A stretch of 49,954 bases of DNA from an uncultured Tateyamaria sp. (GCA_905480645.1 CAJQRC010000045.1:1-49954), one strand, 5' to 3'. Counted from the first letter of the stretch, positions 17,984 to 28,103 are shown. The notes: generated from the letters alone by a model not told the origin. Program-made: numbers and translations.

Positions 17984-19018
17984 CTATTTTAACAGTGTCG
18001 CCCCAGCTGGCACATCAATAGTAACATAACTGCCCGCTGCACCTCGGCCGAGTTGCATGGTTCCTTCTAATCCCTCAATTAGTCCTGCCACCATTCGGCC
18101 GCCCATAGTAGCTGTACTAGGCCACTGCATGCTGTTTGGAATTCCAAGTCCGTCGTCAGAAACAGTTAATCGTAAACCACCTCCACTGAGCTGAGACATT
18201 CGGACTTCAACAAGACCAGTTTCGATCCTATCAAAAGCATGCTCAAATGAGTTGGACAAAAGCTCTGAAGTCACTAATCCAACTCGTGATGCAATTTCCA
18301 TTGAAGCGTTAAGTGGTTCAACTTGCAAATTTAACCGAATTCCTGAGCGACCGTAGACATGGCCGATGGCGCAGGCCAAGCGGGATATATAACTACCCAT
18401 ATGAATTGAGTCTTCATTAGAATGTCTATCGGAAAGCGCCATTTCTTCATACAGCAACTGGAGAGTTTCGATACGTCGGGTCAGAGCTGCATATTCCGCT
18501 GGCTGCATTGATAAATTAGATTGATGGCGTACCATACCAATTATCATCGACATATCCGCTTCAACGCGGTCTTGCACTTCTGATAATTGCTGATTCATCC
18601 GTTCCGCATCTGTGTCCCTTTGGTTTGCGTTTAATTCCTTCTGAATTCCTACATAGTATCGTAGTTCACCATTTTCATCGCTGAGTGGTGCAACTAACAA
18701 TCGGTTCATAAAAGGTTCGCCGCTAGCTCGGTAATTGAGGATATCAACGGACACAGATTCTTGGGCTTGGATGCTTGCCCGCAATTTATCTACTGTTGCT
18801 ATGCTGGTTTCTTCGCCTTGCAGAAAACGACAATTACGCCCAACTGCCGCACTTCGTGCATACCCAGTTTGTTTTGTGAAAGCATGATTGACGTAGATTA
18901 TTGGATTGTCTTCAAGTCTTGGATCGCTCACCACCATTGGTACTTGGGTACGACTGAAGCCGTCAAAAAAAGCGTTTTTATTCAGAGCCTTTTGAAGTGT
19001 GTCTATCACAGAATACAC
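17984..19018 (-). CDS. LOV-domain blue-light receptor with HisKA_2-like kinase region lacking the phospho-His
   Basis: A 344-aa soluble protein with an N-terminal LOV (flavin-binding PAS) domain, residues about 20-130. It has the adduct-forming cysteine in GRNCRFLQG (Cys63), the flavin-binding NYRASGEPFMNRL (95-107) and the closing YYVGIQKEL (121-129). A helical linker leads to a HisKA_2-type dimerisation region. It aligns with the family's LxEIHHRVKNNL as LSEVQDRVEADM (145-156), so Gln149-Asp150 replace the His pair. The ATPase domain keeps an N box (LVTSELLSNSFEHAF, 248-262), a G1 box (VSDDGLGIP, 286-294) and a Gly-rich end (GGRMVAGLIEGLEG). It should sense blue light, but phosphotransfer by the normal route looks impossible. 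No response regulator adjoins it. It is preceded by AT-rich sequence and is probably monocistronic. Confidence 0.88.
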   Translation of the reverse strand: MYSVIDTLQKALNKNAFFDGFSRTQVPMVVSDPRLEDNPIIYVNHAFTKQTGYARSAAVGRNCRFLQGEETSIATVDKLRASIQAQESVSVDILNYRASGEPFMNRLLVAPLSDENGELRYYVGIQKELNANQRDTDAERMNQQLSEVQDRVEADMSMIIGMVRHQSNLSMQPAEYAALTRRIETLQLLYEEMALSDRHSNEDSIHMGSYISRLACAIGHVYGRSGIRLNLQVEPLNASMEIASRVGLVTSELLSNSFEHAFDRIETGLVEVRMSQLSGGGLRLTVSDDGLGIPNSMQWPSTATMGGRMVAGLIEGLEGTMQLGRGAAGSYVTIDVPAGATLLK

Positions 19019-19297
19019 CTCTTGCTCTTAAAATTAATTATAAAGTCAAATCGTTCGCAGATAGTAATTAGTATTTTTTGCTGTTTAGGGATGACGTCAA
19101 GCACGCCCCTGTTTAATTCTTCGCATACTGAGCCGTAACTCATTTTATAAACTCCCCAACATCGCCTTGCCGCGCTATGAGCGTCCTGTGATCATAGAGT
19201 TACGTACCATCGAGTCAACGCTTATGGTAAGTAGAGCTATTTCTTGTGGTAAAAGGAGCTATTTATAGATAAGAAATCTCTTATTTCAGGCTACAAT

Positions 19298-21862
19298 CTA
19301 TTGTTTTTTTGTTGCAGTTTTTTTCTTTTTCACAGTCTTACGTTTTTTCTTTTTTGCGGGAGTTTTTTCAGCAATTAACTGGATTGCCATATCCATGGTT
19401 ACATTTTCTGGCTCTAAATCTTTTGGGATTGTTGCGTTGATTTTTTCCCACTTTATATATGGCCCGTATTTTCCCTTCATAACACTTACTGGGCCACCTT
19501 CTGTGGGGTGCTCACCCAACTCGTGCAGAGCTGTTGCTGACGCACCGCGACTGCTACGGCTTGCAATTTTTTCAGCTAGTAATTGGACTGCACGGTTCAT
19601 GCCGACTGTAAAGACTTCTTCGATGTTTTCTAAGTTGGCATTAGTGCCACCTCGGTTTGAAGTCGATTCAGCATGTTTCAAGTAAGGGCCGTATCTTCCA
19701 ATATTAGCCCACACCATTATGCCGTCTTCGGGGTGCGGACCTATTTCACGAGGTAGACTGAGAAGGCGCACGGCCTGCTCAAGGTTTACCTCTGTTGGTG
19801 GCCATTCTTTTGGAATGGATTGGCGTGGTGGTTTCTTATTGTCTTCAGTGACTTGGCCGCGCTGTACATACGGACCAAACCGGCCCTTAAATGCGTAAAT
19901 CTGATCCTCGGTATCCTCGCCTAAAAGCTTGCCTTCGGGTGGAATGCCACTTTCGTCTTCGCTGCCTGGGGGGCCAAATGCACGAGTATAGCGACACTCC
20001 GGATAATTCGAACAACCAATAAATGCACCGCCAGAGCGGGCTGTACGCATGCTCAGTTTTCCTAAATTGCAATTGGGGCACAAACGCGGATTGGTGCCGT
20101 CTTCATTTGCAGGAAATAAATGGGGTTCAAACACTTCATTAATTTTTTCCAACACCTCAGTAATCCGCAGTTCGGATGTCTCAGCTATTGATGCGCTGAA
20201 ATCTTGCCAGAACCGACCGAGTACATCTTTATAATCCCGATCTCCTGCACTCACATCATCGAGTTGAGCCTCTAGCTCAGCTGTAAAACCATAACCTACA
20301 TATCGGCGGAAGTAGTTTTCTAAAAAGGCTATTACGAGCCTACCTTTATCTTCAGGGACTAAACGATTGCGGTCTTTGCTTACATAACCTCGATCCTGAA
20401 TAGTTGTTACAATGCTGGCGTACGTTGATGGACGTCCAATGCCGAGTTCTTCCATCCGTTTTACCAAAGTCGCTTCTGTGAAGCGAGGAGGCGGTTGTGT
20501 AAAGTGTTGTTCAGGCTTTACAGAACGTTTATCTGCTTTTTCGCTTTCATTTAATTGTGGAAGGCGTTTGTCTTCATCTTCGATAACTTCGTCATCACGA
20601 CCCTCTTCGTAGATTCGCAGGAACCCATCAAAAAGAATAACCTGTCCAGTTGCGCGCAAACCAATCTGACCATCATCACTGCCAATTTCAACTGCAGTGC
20701 GTTCGAGACGAGCTCCTTCCATCTGACAGGCAAGTGTTCTTTTCCAAATCAGATCATATAGTTTGCGTTGATCGCCATCAATGATTTTTAGACTGTCTGC
20801 ATCCATTGTCATATCTGTTGGCCGAATACATTCATGAGCCTCCTGTGCATTTTTGGCTTTGTTTTTGTACACTCGGGGATTAGGCGGTATGTAGTTTGCT
20901 CCATATCTATTCTTGATTGCGTCGCGCGCCATTGTGACTGCTTCAGGAGCCATATCGATGCCATCTGTACGCATATATGTTATGTATCCGGCCTCGTATA
21001 ATCGTTGAGCAGTACTCATCGTCTGTCTGGCACCCATACCAAGCTTACGGCTTGCTTCTTGTTGCAGTGTTGAGGTCATAAACGGAGCAGATGGGTTGCG
21101 TGAAGCAGGTTTTGCCTCAACAGCTTTAATTTTTAGTTCCCGGCTCGAAATTGCTTGTTCTGCTAACTCAGCTTGGGTTTGATTTTCTAAGTCAAATTTA
21201 TCGAGTTTTTTGCCTGCAAGGCTAATTAACCGCGCCTCATACTCTTGCCCCCGTGGTGATGCTAGAACAACTCTTACGGACCAGTATTCGCGGTTGCGAA
21301 ATGCTTCTATTTCCGTTTCTCGCTCAGTCAAAATGCGTAAACAAACTGATTGTACGCGACCTGCGGATTTGGATCCAGGCAATTTGCGCCAGAGCACGGG
21401 AGACAGATTGAAACCTACCAGATAATCTAAGGCTCGTCGGGCTAAATATGCTTCGACTAGTGGCATATCCACTTGCCGAGCATTTTTCATGGCGTGTGAT
21501 ACAGCAGATTTAGTGATAGCGTTAAATGTTACGCGACTAACAGGGGTGTCTTTTTTTATGGATTTCCGTTTGGTTAGCGCTTCTTGAAGGTGCCAACTTA
21601 TCGCCTCGCCTTCGCGGTCTGGATCCGTGGCAAGAATAAGAGAATTGTCATCTTTCAGTGCGTCTGCAATTGCTTTCATGTGTTTTTTGCTATCGCTAGC
21701 CACCTCCCAAAGCATCTCGAATCCATTTTCTGGATCAACAGAGCCATCTTTCGGTGGTAAATCTCTAACATGTCCATAGCTCGCTAGGACTATGTAATCA
21801 TCACCCAAATACTTATTGATGGTCTTTGCTTTTGCTGGGGATTCTACAACAACAACGGGCAT
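19298..21862 (-). CDS. topA: DNA topoisomerase I
   Basis: Type IA topoisomerase relaxing negative supercoils. The 854-aa protein begins with the Toprim domain (VVVESPAKAKTI; acidic triad ATDPDREGEAI, residues 78-88). It carries the catalytic tyrosine in YITYMRTDG (Tyr296) and ends with one four-cysteine zinc ribbon (CPNCNLGKLSMRTARSGGAF followed by CSNYPEC). Several Topo_C repeats (GRFGPYVQRG, GRYGPYLKH, GKYGPYIKWE) and a very Lys-rich tail follow. Length and order are those of alphaproteobacterial TopA. In many relatives dprA precedes topA; it is not seen here. A weak AT-rich dyad (19269-19284) lies just past the stop, without a U tract. Confidence 0.96.
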   Translation of the reverse strand: MPVVVVESPAKAKTINKYLGDDYIVLASYGHVRDLPPKDGSVDPENGFEMLWEVASDSKKHMKAIADALKDDNSLILATDPDREGEAISWHLQEALTKRKSIKKDTPVSRVTFNAITKSAVSHAMKNARQVDMPLVEAYLARRALDYLVGFNLSPVLWRKLPGSKSAGRVQSVCLRILTERETEIEAFRNREYWSVRVVLASPRGQEYEARLISLAGKKLDKFDLENQTQAELAEQAISSRELKIKAVEAKPASRNPSAPFMTSTLQQEASRKLGMGARQTMSTAQRLYEAGYITYMRTDGIDMAPEAVTMARDAIKNRYGANYIPPNPRVYKNKAKNAQEAHECIRPTDMTMDADSLKIIDGDQRKLYDLIWKRTLACQMEGARLERTAVEIGSDDGQIGLRATGQVILFDGFLRIYEEGRDDEVIEDEDKRLPQLNESEKADKRSVKPEQHFTQPPPRFTEATLVKRMEELGIGRPSTYASIVTTIQDRGYVSKDRNRLVPEDKGRLVIAFLENYFRRYVGYGFTAELEAQLDDVSAGDRDYKDVLGRFWQDFSASIAETSELRITEVLEKINEVFEPHLFPANEDGTNPRLCPNCNLGKLSMRTARSGGAFIGCSNYPECRYTRAFGPPGSEDESGIPPEGKLLGEDTEDQIYAFKGRFGPYVQRGQVTEDNKKPPRQSIPKEWPPTEVNLEQAVRLLSLPREIGPHPEDGIMVWANIGRYGPYLKHAESTSNRGGTNANLENIEEVFTVGMNRAVQLLAEKIASRSSRGASATALHELGEHPTEGGPVSVMKGKYGPYIKWEKINATIPKDLEPENVTMDMAIQLIAEKTPAKKKKRKTVKKKKTATKKQ

Positions 21863-22254
21863 TTAATTGATACACCTCATACAAAAAATTTCATGCGCTC
21901 TATGGCGGGGCAAGTTGTGGGGCGCAAGTGGCGATTGTCAACAGGTGCTTTTTGCACAGGTTCATTCCACTTCTTATGATGAACTATTAGCTCAAGTAAT
22001 CAATTGCGTTTTGAGTTTTCTAACTGATGGTAGGAAAACTTAGTTCGATAGATGTATTTGAATTTGTTCCGTTTAGTTTTTAAATGAGTAATTCAATGAT
22101 AATGCGCACTGCTGCCCCGTTAGAGTTGATTGAAGTTATTGTAGAAATAAAAACCTTCGCCTTATAATCTGCAACCCAGTATTTTTGAGCTAGACTGGAG
22201 TTTGTAAGACTTAAAAATTTATGGAATTCCTAAAACAAACTAAGCCATTTTTGA
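21863..22254. other. intergenic region upstream of topA
   Basis: About 390 bases between tldD (ending at 22255 on the minus strand) and the topA start. It must contain the topA promoter but I see no confident -35/-10 pair, hairpin or coding frame. The 60 bases next to topA are relatively GC-rich and the rest is AT-rich. Confidence 0.35.
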
Positions 22255-23673
22255 TTAGGCAGACCCACCAACTGTCAATCCACTGATCATTAATGTTGGC
22301 TGGCCCACACCTACAGGCACCCATTGTCCTGCCTTACCGCAATTGCCCATTCCAGGATCAAGTGCCATGTCATTGCCAATACCTTTTATCTGTTTCAATG
22401 CGGTAGCCCCATCACCGATTAAGGTTACTCCTTTAACTGGTGAGCCAATTTTTCCATTCTTTACGCTATATGCTTCGGTACAGGAGAATACGAATTTGCC
22501 GTTTGTAATATCAACCTGACCTCCTCCGAAGCCAACTGCATAAATGCCATCTTTTAAATCTGCCAATATATCATTGGGATACGAGCCACCTCCTAACATA
22601 TATGTATTAGTCATCCGAGGCATTGGTGCATGGGCGTAACTTTGACGGCGTCCGTTTCCGGTGGCATTGACGCCCATCAGTCGTGCGTTCTGACGGTCTT
22701 GCATGAACCCCACAAGCACACCGTCATCGATAAGCACATTTTTGCCAGACGGCGTACCTTCGTCGTCTACGCTTATAGAACCGCGCCGGTTTGGGATGGT
22801 GCCATCATCCAAAACGGTAACGCCGGGTGCGGCAATCCTTTTGCCCAGTAAACCTGCAAATGCAGAAGTGCCCTTACGATTGAAGTCTCCTTCAAGCCCA
22901 TGCCCAATTGCTTCATGCAACAATATGCCAGGCCATCCTGGCCCCAAAACAACATCCATGATGCCAGCGGGGGCGGGGACGGCGTCAAGGTTCACTATAG
23001 CTACGCGAAGTGCTTCACGCGCTTTGGCCTGCCAATCAAGCGGAGATATCAGCCCATCTAAGCCAATGCGGCCACCGCCGCCACAAGTACCGCTTTCGCG
23101 ATGACCGTTGTGCTCAACAATAACAGAGATATTGAGCCTACTCATTGGACGTGTATCACGTATTGACATTCCATCGGGCCTTAGTATTTCGATTTCCTGT
23201 ATGGATGCAGCCAAGGATACTGAAACTTGAATGACACGAGGATCAAGTTCGCGCACAAATGCGTCAATTTCTTTAAGCAGTTCAATTTTTAGGGCAAAAG
23301 AGGCCCCGGTAATCGGATTATCACTTAAATAGAGCTTGCGATTAGTGCGTTGAGGGGGCGGGGCGAGCGTACCGCCTCCTTGACCGACTGCAAGGAGTGC
23401 TGTTTCTGAAGCGCGCAGTAATGCTGCTTTATCAATTTCTGTTGAATGCGCGTACCCGGTAACATCACCATGCACTGCTCGTAATCCAAATCCCTCGGAC
23501 GCGTTGTAACTTGCCGTCTTTAGTCGACCGTCATCATAAACCAAACCTTCTGCGCGATGCCGCTCAAAAAATAATTCACCGTCGTCAGCTCCCGCAGTCG
23601 TTTCGCAAAGTATAACTAGAGCATCATCACGGTCTAGATTGTTTTCCAACGGGTTAAAAAGGGCTTCAGACAT
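22255..23673 (-). CDS. tldD: metalloprotease TldD
   Basis: The 472-aa zinc metalloprotease subunit TldD, which with PmbA/TldE degrades unfolded peptides and matures some modified peptides. The zinc site HEAIGH is at residues 253-258 (LLHEAIGHGLEGD). Other family marks are SCTEAYSVKNGKIGSPVKG and the C-terminal GNCGKAGQWVPVGVGQPTLM. Length is normal. It is divergent from the cytochrome oxidase gene ctaC, a neighbourhood typical of Rhodobacterales. The PmbA partner is not in the window. Confidence 0.95.
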   Translation of the reverse strand: MSEALFNPLENNLDRDDALVILCETTAGADDGELFFERHRAEGLVYDDGRLKTASYNASEGFGLRAVHGDVTGYAHSTEIDKAALLRASETALLAVGQGGGTLAPPPQRTNRKLYLSDNPITGASFALKIELLKEIDAFVRELDPRVIQVSVSLAASIQEIEILRPDGMSIRDTRPMSRLNISVIVEHNGHRESGTCGGGGRIGLDGLISPLDWQAKAREALRVAIVNLDAVPAPAGIMDVVLGPGWPGILLHEAIGHGLEGDFNRKGTSAFAGLLGKRIAAPGVTVLDDGTIPNRRGSISVDDEGTPSGKNVLIDDGVLVGFMQDRQNARLMGVNATGNGRRQSYAHAPMPRMTNTYMLGGGSYPNDILADLKDGIYAVGFGGGQVDITNGKFVFSCTEAYSVKNGKIGSPVKGVTLIGDGATALKQIKGIGNDMALDPGMGNCGKAGQWVPVGVGQPTLMISGLTVGGSA

Positions 23674-23872
23674 AGTTTATTCCTAATTTGCATTCTTGTT
23701 AGTTTAATTTTGCCGACCATTCGTAACGAAGCGTCCGTTTGACGCGCCCAAACCTCTTTATCTTGACGTAAGAATATGTTTGTAAGAGCCGACAAAATAA
23801 TAGTTGGCCCTTGCAAGTGCGTAGAGCCCGTTCTTAAAAAAATCAATGATCCATTCAGATCAGGACTACCAG

Positions 23873-24757
23873 ATGAAAAAGTTTCTATCGATTTCAGGCC
23901 TATCAAGCGCATTAATAACAAGTACACCAGCATGGGCACAAGAAAACCTTGAAATTATTGGGCAACCAATAAATGGCGCAATGGGATTTCAGCCTGCAGC
24001 CTCGGAAGTGGCGCGTCGTCTGCAATGGCTTGACGGCATGATACTCGTTATCATTACGATTATAACCCTTTTCGTTACGGGACTACTGCTATGGGTGGTT
24101 ATTCGGTATAATCGCAAACGGAACCCTGAAGCTGCCAGCTTTACACATAACACACCGGTGGAAATTGCTTGGACGGTCGTTCCAATTGTGATTTTAGTCT
24201 TCATTGGAGCTTTTTCTTTACCTACTTTATTCCATCAACAGGAAATACCTGAAGCTGATATCACGATTAAAGCAACGGGGTACCAATGGTTTTGGGGTTA
24301 CGAGTACGTGGACGAAGGTTTTGGATTTGATGCATACATGATAGGTGCTCCGGCAACTGGCGGAAACAATGCTCTGTCTTCGGAGACCGAGGAGGCATTA
24401 ATTGACGCAGGGTACTCACGGGATGAATTTCTGTTGGCAACTGACAATGCTGTAGTCATACCAGTTGGTAAAACGGTAGTTGTCCAAGTGACTGGTGCAG
24501 ACGTCATCCATGCTTGGACAATACCAGCATTTGGCGTCAAACAAGATGCTGTTCCGGGCAGATTAGCAGAGTTGTGGTTCAAGCCTGAAAAAGAAGGTAT
24601 TTACTTCGGCCAGTGCTCTGAACTTTGCGGTATGAATCACGCTTACATGCCAATAACCGTAAAAGTAGTGAGTGAGTCAGCGTATGAAAACTGGTTGACA
24701 GATGCTAGAGAAGAATTCGCAGGGACCCCACCAACAGTCCAGCTTGTGTCGAAATAA
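23873..24757 (+). CDS. ctaC: cytochrome c oxidase subunit II
   Basis: The copper-A subunit of the aa3-type terminal oxidase, accepting electrons from cytochrome c on the periplasmic side. The product has a signal peptide ([22 protein letters not shown]), then two transmembrane helices. The extracytoplasmic cupredoxin domain carries the CuA ligands in [15 protein letters not shown] (near residues 245-260) and an earlier His ([11 protein letters not shown]). I start at the ATG at 23873, where AGGA sits seven bases upstream, not at the longer frame from 23846. It is the first gene of an assembly cluster running to SURF1. The gene for subunit I (ctaD) is not here, as is common in this order. Confidence 0.95.
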   Translation: MKKFLSISGLSSALITSTPAWAQENLEIIGQPINGAMGFQPAASEVARRLQWLDGMILVIITIITLFVTGLLLWVVIRYNRKRNPEAASFTHNTPVEIAWTVVPIVILVFIGAFSLPTLFHQQEIPEADITIKATGYQWFWGYEYVDEGFGFDAYMIGAPATGGNNALSSETEEALIDAGYSRDEFLLATDNAVVIPVGKTVVVQVTGADVIHAWTIPAFGVKQDAVPGRLAELWFKPEKEGIYFGQCSELCGMNHAYMPITVKVVSESAYENWLTDAREEFAGTPPTVQLVSK

Positions 24758-24813
24758 TACTTTAAATCTATGATGTATTCGCGAAATCATCTAAATCAGG
24801 TCAAAGGGCATTC

Positions 24814-25752
24814 ATGGTGGACATAGGTGTGGAAACAACAGTTCATGAGCACGACGCAGGCCTGAGTGATTATTTCGCGTTAATGAAACCTAGGGTTATG
24901 CAACTAGTCGTATTTACGGCTGTGGTTGGATTATTGGCTGCACCTGTAAATGTGCATCCTATAATTGCGATAGCTTCTATTCTGTTTGTTGCAATAGGTG
25001 CAGGAGCATCGGGCGCTTTAAATATGTGGTGGGATGCCGATATTGATGCCGTAATGAAACGCACTGCAAAACGTCCAATTCCATCAGGTACGGTAACTGC
25101 GGAGGAAGCCAAAATACTTGGCTTTGCCTTAGCCGGTATGTCGATTATGATGTTGGCACTGAGTGCTAATTTTCTAGCGGCAGGGTTGCTAGCTTTTACT
25201 ATATTCTTTTACATCATAATTTACTCTGCGTGGCTCAAAAGAACTACTCCCCAAAACATTGTTATAGGCGGGGCTGCTGGCGCGTTTCCCCCGGTTATTG
25301 GTTGGGTGATAGCAACGGGATCCTTATCCTTCGAGCCTTGGCTAATGTTTGCATTAATTTTTGTCTGGACACCTCCGCATTTTTGGGCGTTAGCCTTATT
25401 TATGAAAGCTGATTACCATGACGCGGGAGTTCCAATGTTGACTGTCACGCATGGGCGCACTTCCACCCGTAAGCACATTTTTGTTTACACAGTGGTTTTG
25501 GCATTGGTTGCTGTCGGTACGGCATTTACTTCCATTGGAGGTCTTTTATATCTTGCTGCTTCTGTGCCATTGAATATTCTTTTTCTAAAGGGTGCATATG
25601 AAATATGGTGCCGATCTGAAGCTCAGTCAGAAGCTGATGATTACAAGACTGAAAAGAAGTTTTTTAAACTGTCTTTGTGGTATTTGTTCCTACATTTTGG
25701 TGCTATCCTTGCTGGGGCACTAATGCCTATAGCTTGGTTTGGTTGGTCATGA
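24814..25752 (+). CDS. ctaB: protoheme IX farnesyltransferase (heme O synthase)
   Basis: Integral-membrane UbiA-type prenyltransferase that adds farnesyl to heme B to give heme O for the oxidase. The 312-aa protein has the two Asp-rich motifs NMWWDADID (about residues 70-78) and KADYHDAGVPML (about 198-209), and about nine hydrophobic helices. Its TGA stop overlaps the next ATG (ATGA), indicating translational coupling within the oxidase cluster. Confidence 0.95.
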   Translation: MVDIGVETTVHEHDAGLSDYFALMKPRVMQLVVFTAVVGLLAAPVNVHPIIAIASILFVAIGAGASGALNMWWDADIDAVMKRTAKRPIPSGTVTAEEAKILGFALAGMSIMMLALSANFLAAGLLAFTIFFYIIIYSAWLKRTTPQNIVIGGAAGAFPPVIGWVIATGSLSFEPWLMFALIFVWTPPHFWALALFMKADYHDAGVPMLTVTHGRTSTRKHIFVYTVVLALVAVGTAFTSIGGLLYLAASVPLNILFLKGAYEIWCRSEAQSEADDYKTEKKFFKLSLWYLFLHFGAILAGALMPIAWFGWS

Positions 25753-25910
25753 ATATCCGTACTGAACACGAACTGCACCGTCGCCGAAAGGGACGAAACA
25801 TAGGAGTGGGCTTACTTCTAGGTGGATTTGTCATTTTGGTATTAGCACTGACTTTTGTTAAGATCACTGGGGGTGACTTTGAGCTACCTCGTGTTGAGGA
25901 ACAACAATAA
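25749..25910 (+). CDS. small single-helix membrane protein in the oxidase cluster (CoxF-like)
   Basis: A 53-aa protein: basic N-terminus (RTEHELHRRRKGRN), one transmembrane helix (IGVGLLLGGFVILVLALTFV) and a short acidic periplasmic tail (LPRVEEQQ). A tiny gene of this shape is regularly found between ctaB and ctaG in Rhodobacterales and relatives and is often named coxF. Its molecular role is not known; an assembly role is inferred from position. It overlaps the ctaB stop by four bases and the ctaG start by one base (TAATG). Confidence 0.8.
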   Translation: MNIRTEHELHRRRKGRNIGVGLLLGGFVILVLALTFVKITGGDFELPRVEEQQ

Positions 25911-26485
25911 TGGCGTTGTCAGGTTCCCAAAAAACTGTGGTTCAAACTGTCGGTCTTGTAGTCTTTATGGCAGGCTTGGCTTGGGCGTCGATCCCATTTT
26001 ATGACTGGTTTTGTAGGGTGACTGGCTTTGGAGGAACAACCTCAGTCAGCGAGGTTGTATCAAGTACAATATTGGATCAAACTATAAAAGTAAGATTTGA
26101 TGCATCCCTAGAGCGCAATATGCCTTGGGAATTTACCCCAGTTGTTCGTGAAATGGAATTACGCATTGGTGAGACAGGGCTGGCTTTTTATGAGGCCTTT
26201 AACCCGACGGATAAACCTGTTGCAGGATCAGCAAGCTACAACGTGGCTCCATACGCAGCAGGCGGATTTTTTTCAAAAATTGACTGCTTCTGCTTTGAGG
26301 AACAAATCTTAGAGCCCGGTGAGCGTATTCAAATGCCAGTCACATTCTACGTTGATCCGGACATAGTGACCGACCGTGACGCAAAATATGTACATTCGAT
26401 TACTCTAAGTTATACTTTCTATCAAATTGACCTGCCCGAGGGTTACGCTTCCCTCGGCCCGTCTATAGACAAAAACTTAAACTGA
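25910..26485 (+). CDS. ctaG: cytochrome c oxidase copper chaperone CtaG/Cox11
   Basis: A 191-aa membrane-anchored copper chaperone that delivers copper to the CuB centre of oxidase subunit I. It has one N-terminal transmembrane helix (VGLVVFMAGLAWASIPFYDWFC) followed by a periplasmic immunoglobulin-like domain. The copper motif CFCFEEQ (about residues 125-131, inside KIDCFCFEEQ) is present, as is the family stretch MPVTFYVDPDI. Length is normal. It sits between the small coxF-like gene and subunit III. Confidence 0.95.
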   Translation: MALSGSQKTVVQTVGLVVFMAGLAWASIPFYDWFCRVTGFGGTTSVSEVVSSTILDQTIKVRFDASLERNMPWEFTPVVREMELRIGETGLAFYEAFNPTDKPVAGSASYNVAPYAAGGFFSKIDCFCFEEQILEPGERIQMPVTFYVDPDIVTDRDAKYVHSITLSYTFYQIDLPEGYASLGPSIDKNLN

Positions 26486-26495
26486 GAGATAGCCT

Positions 26496-27335
26496 ATGGC
26501 ACACGCAAAAAACCACGATTACCATATTTTGGCGCCATCTAGTTGGCCGCTACTGGGCGCCCTTGCGGCATTCGTTATGCTGTTTGGTGGTGTCGTTTGG
26601 ATGTCAGGCGGAATGACTATTTTCTTCAAAACAATTGAGTTAACTGGTCCATGGTTGTTTTTAATAGGTTTCGTTGCAGTACTCTATGTCATGTTTGGGT
26701 GGTGGTCTGATGTCGTAGTAGAGAGCCATGTTGGAGACCATACTCCAGTAGTGCGAATTGGTTTACGCTATGGTTTTATTTTGTTTATTATGTCTGAGGT
26801 TATGTTCTTTGCAGCGTGGTTTTGGTCGTTTTTTAAACATGCTATCTATCCAATGGATGAATATGTAGGTAGCACTTATGTCCCGCCTTTTGTATTTCCT
26901 GTTGATGCGCTTCATCTACCTTTGATAAACACGTTAATTTTGCTGTTATCTGGATGTGCAGTTACATGGGCACACCATGCTTTGGTTCATGAAAATAACC
27001 GTAAAGATTTGATAGCAGGTTTAGCAATTTCTATTGTGCTGGGTATAGCATTTACCGGTTTGCAGGCTTACGAATACGCACATCTTTTGCATGAGGGTTG
27101 GGAGTTTGGCGTTGATAAGTTTTATTCTAATTTTTTCATGGCTACTGGGTTTCATGGCTTTCATGTAATTATAGGAACTATTTTTCTGACCGTTTGTTTA
27201 ATCCGAGCGATGAAAGGGCATTTTACTCCTGAAAAACACGTAGGCTTTGAGGCTGCTGCATGGTATTGGCACTTCGTTGACGTCGTTTGGTTATTCTTAT
27301 TTTTTGCAGTCTATATTTGGGGCATCCCGACCTAA
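26496..27335 (+). CDS. ctaE: cytochrome c oxidase subunit III
   Basis: The 279-aa subunit III of the aa3-type oxidase, with seven transmembrane helices. Recognisable stretches are the start [20 protein letters not shown], the conserved [20 protein letters not shown] (about residues 94-113), [22 protein letters not shown] and the final helix [21 protein letters not shown]. It starts ten bases after ctaG. A GC-rich stretch followed by TTTTTT (27375-27400) lies after the stop but does not fold into a clear terminator. Confidence 0.96.
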   Translation: MAHAKNHDYHILAPSSWPLLGALAAFVMLFGGVVWMSGGMTIFFKTIELTGPWLFLIGFVAVLYVMFGWWSDVVVESHVGDHTPVVRIGLRYGFILFIMSEVMFFAAWFWSFFKHAIYPMDEYVGSTYVPPFVFPVDALHLPLINTLILLLSGCAVTWAHHALVHENNRKDLIAGLAISIVLGIAFTGLQAYEYAHLLHEGWEFGVDKFYSNFFMATGFHGFHVIIGTIFLTVCLIRAMKGHFTPEKHVGFEAAAWYWHFVDVVWLFLFFAVYIWGIPT

Positions 27336-27419
27336 GCTAAAAAATGAATACCTCGTTTAGGGTCGCTAATACAAAGCGCGCGGGTTGCTGGCGGCTTTTT
27401 TATGGAGCTCGAACTTTCC

Positions 27420-28103
27420 ATGCGTAGGTTAGTATTTATGGCAGTTATTGGCTTAGGGGGAGCCACTATTTTAGCCAGCCTAGGCGTTTGGCAAGTCCAT
27501 CGTCTGACTTGGAAGGAAGGTTTGCTTGATAAGATAGCTGAAGAGATTTCAGCAACACCTGTTCCTTTGGTTGATGGTTTAGTCCCTGAATTCCGTCGCT
27601 ATGCGCCTGTTATGATCACTGGAAAATTTAATAAAGGCTACATCCGTATGCTAGCCTCTCGTAAATCAATAGGTCCAGTTTATCGTATTATTCGTCCGTT
27701 TGCGGTTGATGGCTACGGTGCGGTCTTAGTTGATACTGGTTGGCAAACTGAAACCGCCCCGGTGGCACCTACGCCTATGTCAAAGTTATCACTCATTGGA
27801 AATTTAGATATTCCCAATGAGGCTGACAGTTTTACACCTATGCCAGATTTAACATCTAACATTTGGTTTGCACGCGATGTTTCTGAAATGGCCAAGGAGC
27901 TTGGCGCTGAGAATATTCTAGTTGTACTTCGGGAGACATCTGGAACAAATCTTGGTGTGACTGCTTGGCCCGTAAACACAGCTGGCATTTCTAATGATCA
28001 TCTGCAATACGCTCTCACTTGGTTTTCCCTGGCTTTTATTTGGCTGGTGATGACCGCCTTTTTTGTCTTCCGACCCAACAGTAAAATCGTACGGAAAGCC
28101 TGA
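27420..28103 (+). CDS. SURF1-family oxidase assembly protein
   Basis: SURF1/Shy1 protein assisting heme a insertion and assembly of the aa3 oxidase. It has two transmembrane helices, one at each end (LVFMAVIGLGGATILASLGVWQ starting residue 4; LTWFSLAFIWLVMTAFFVF near the C-terminus), with the periplasmic domain between them. Family marks are LGVWQVHRLTWKEGLL and YRIIRPF. I prefer the ATG at 27420 (MRRLVF), which matches homologues. An ATG six codons upstream (27402) is the other candidate, and neither has an ideal ribosome site. The stop is three bases before thrC. Confidence 0.9.
   Translation: MRRLVFMAVIGLGGATILASLGVWQVHRLTWKEGLLDKIAEEISATPVPLVDGLVPEFRRYAPVMITGKFNKGYIRMLASRKSIGPVYRIIRPFAVDGYGAVLVDTGWQTETAPVAPTPMSKLSLIGNLDIPNEADSFTPMPDLTSNIWFARDVSEMAKELGAENILVVLRETSGTNLGVTAWPVNTAGISNDHLQYALTWFSLAFIWLVMTAFFVFRPNSKIVRKA

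Noticed and set aside
19269-19284. ATAAGA-AATC-TCTTAT dyad after topA as a terminator
   Set aside because: The stem is only AT-rich 6 bp and no U tract follows on the minus strand.
27375-27400. GC-rich stretch plus T6 after ctaE as an intrinsic terminator
   Set aside because: No stable hairpin can be drawn from it, and SURF1 follows immediately on the same strand, where read-through is expected.
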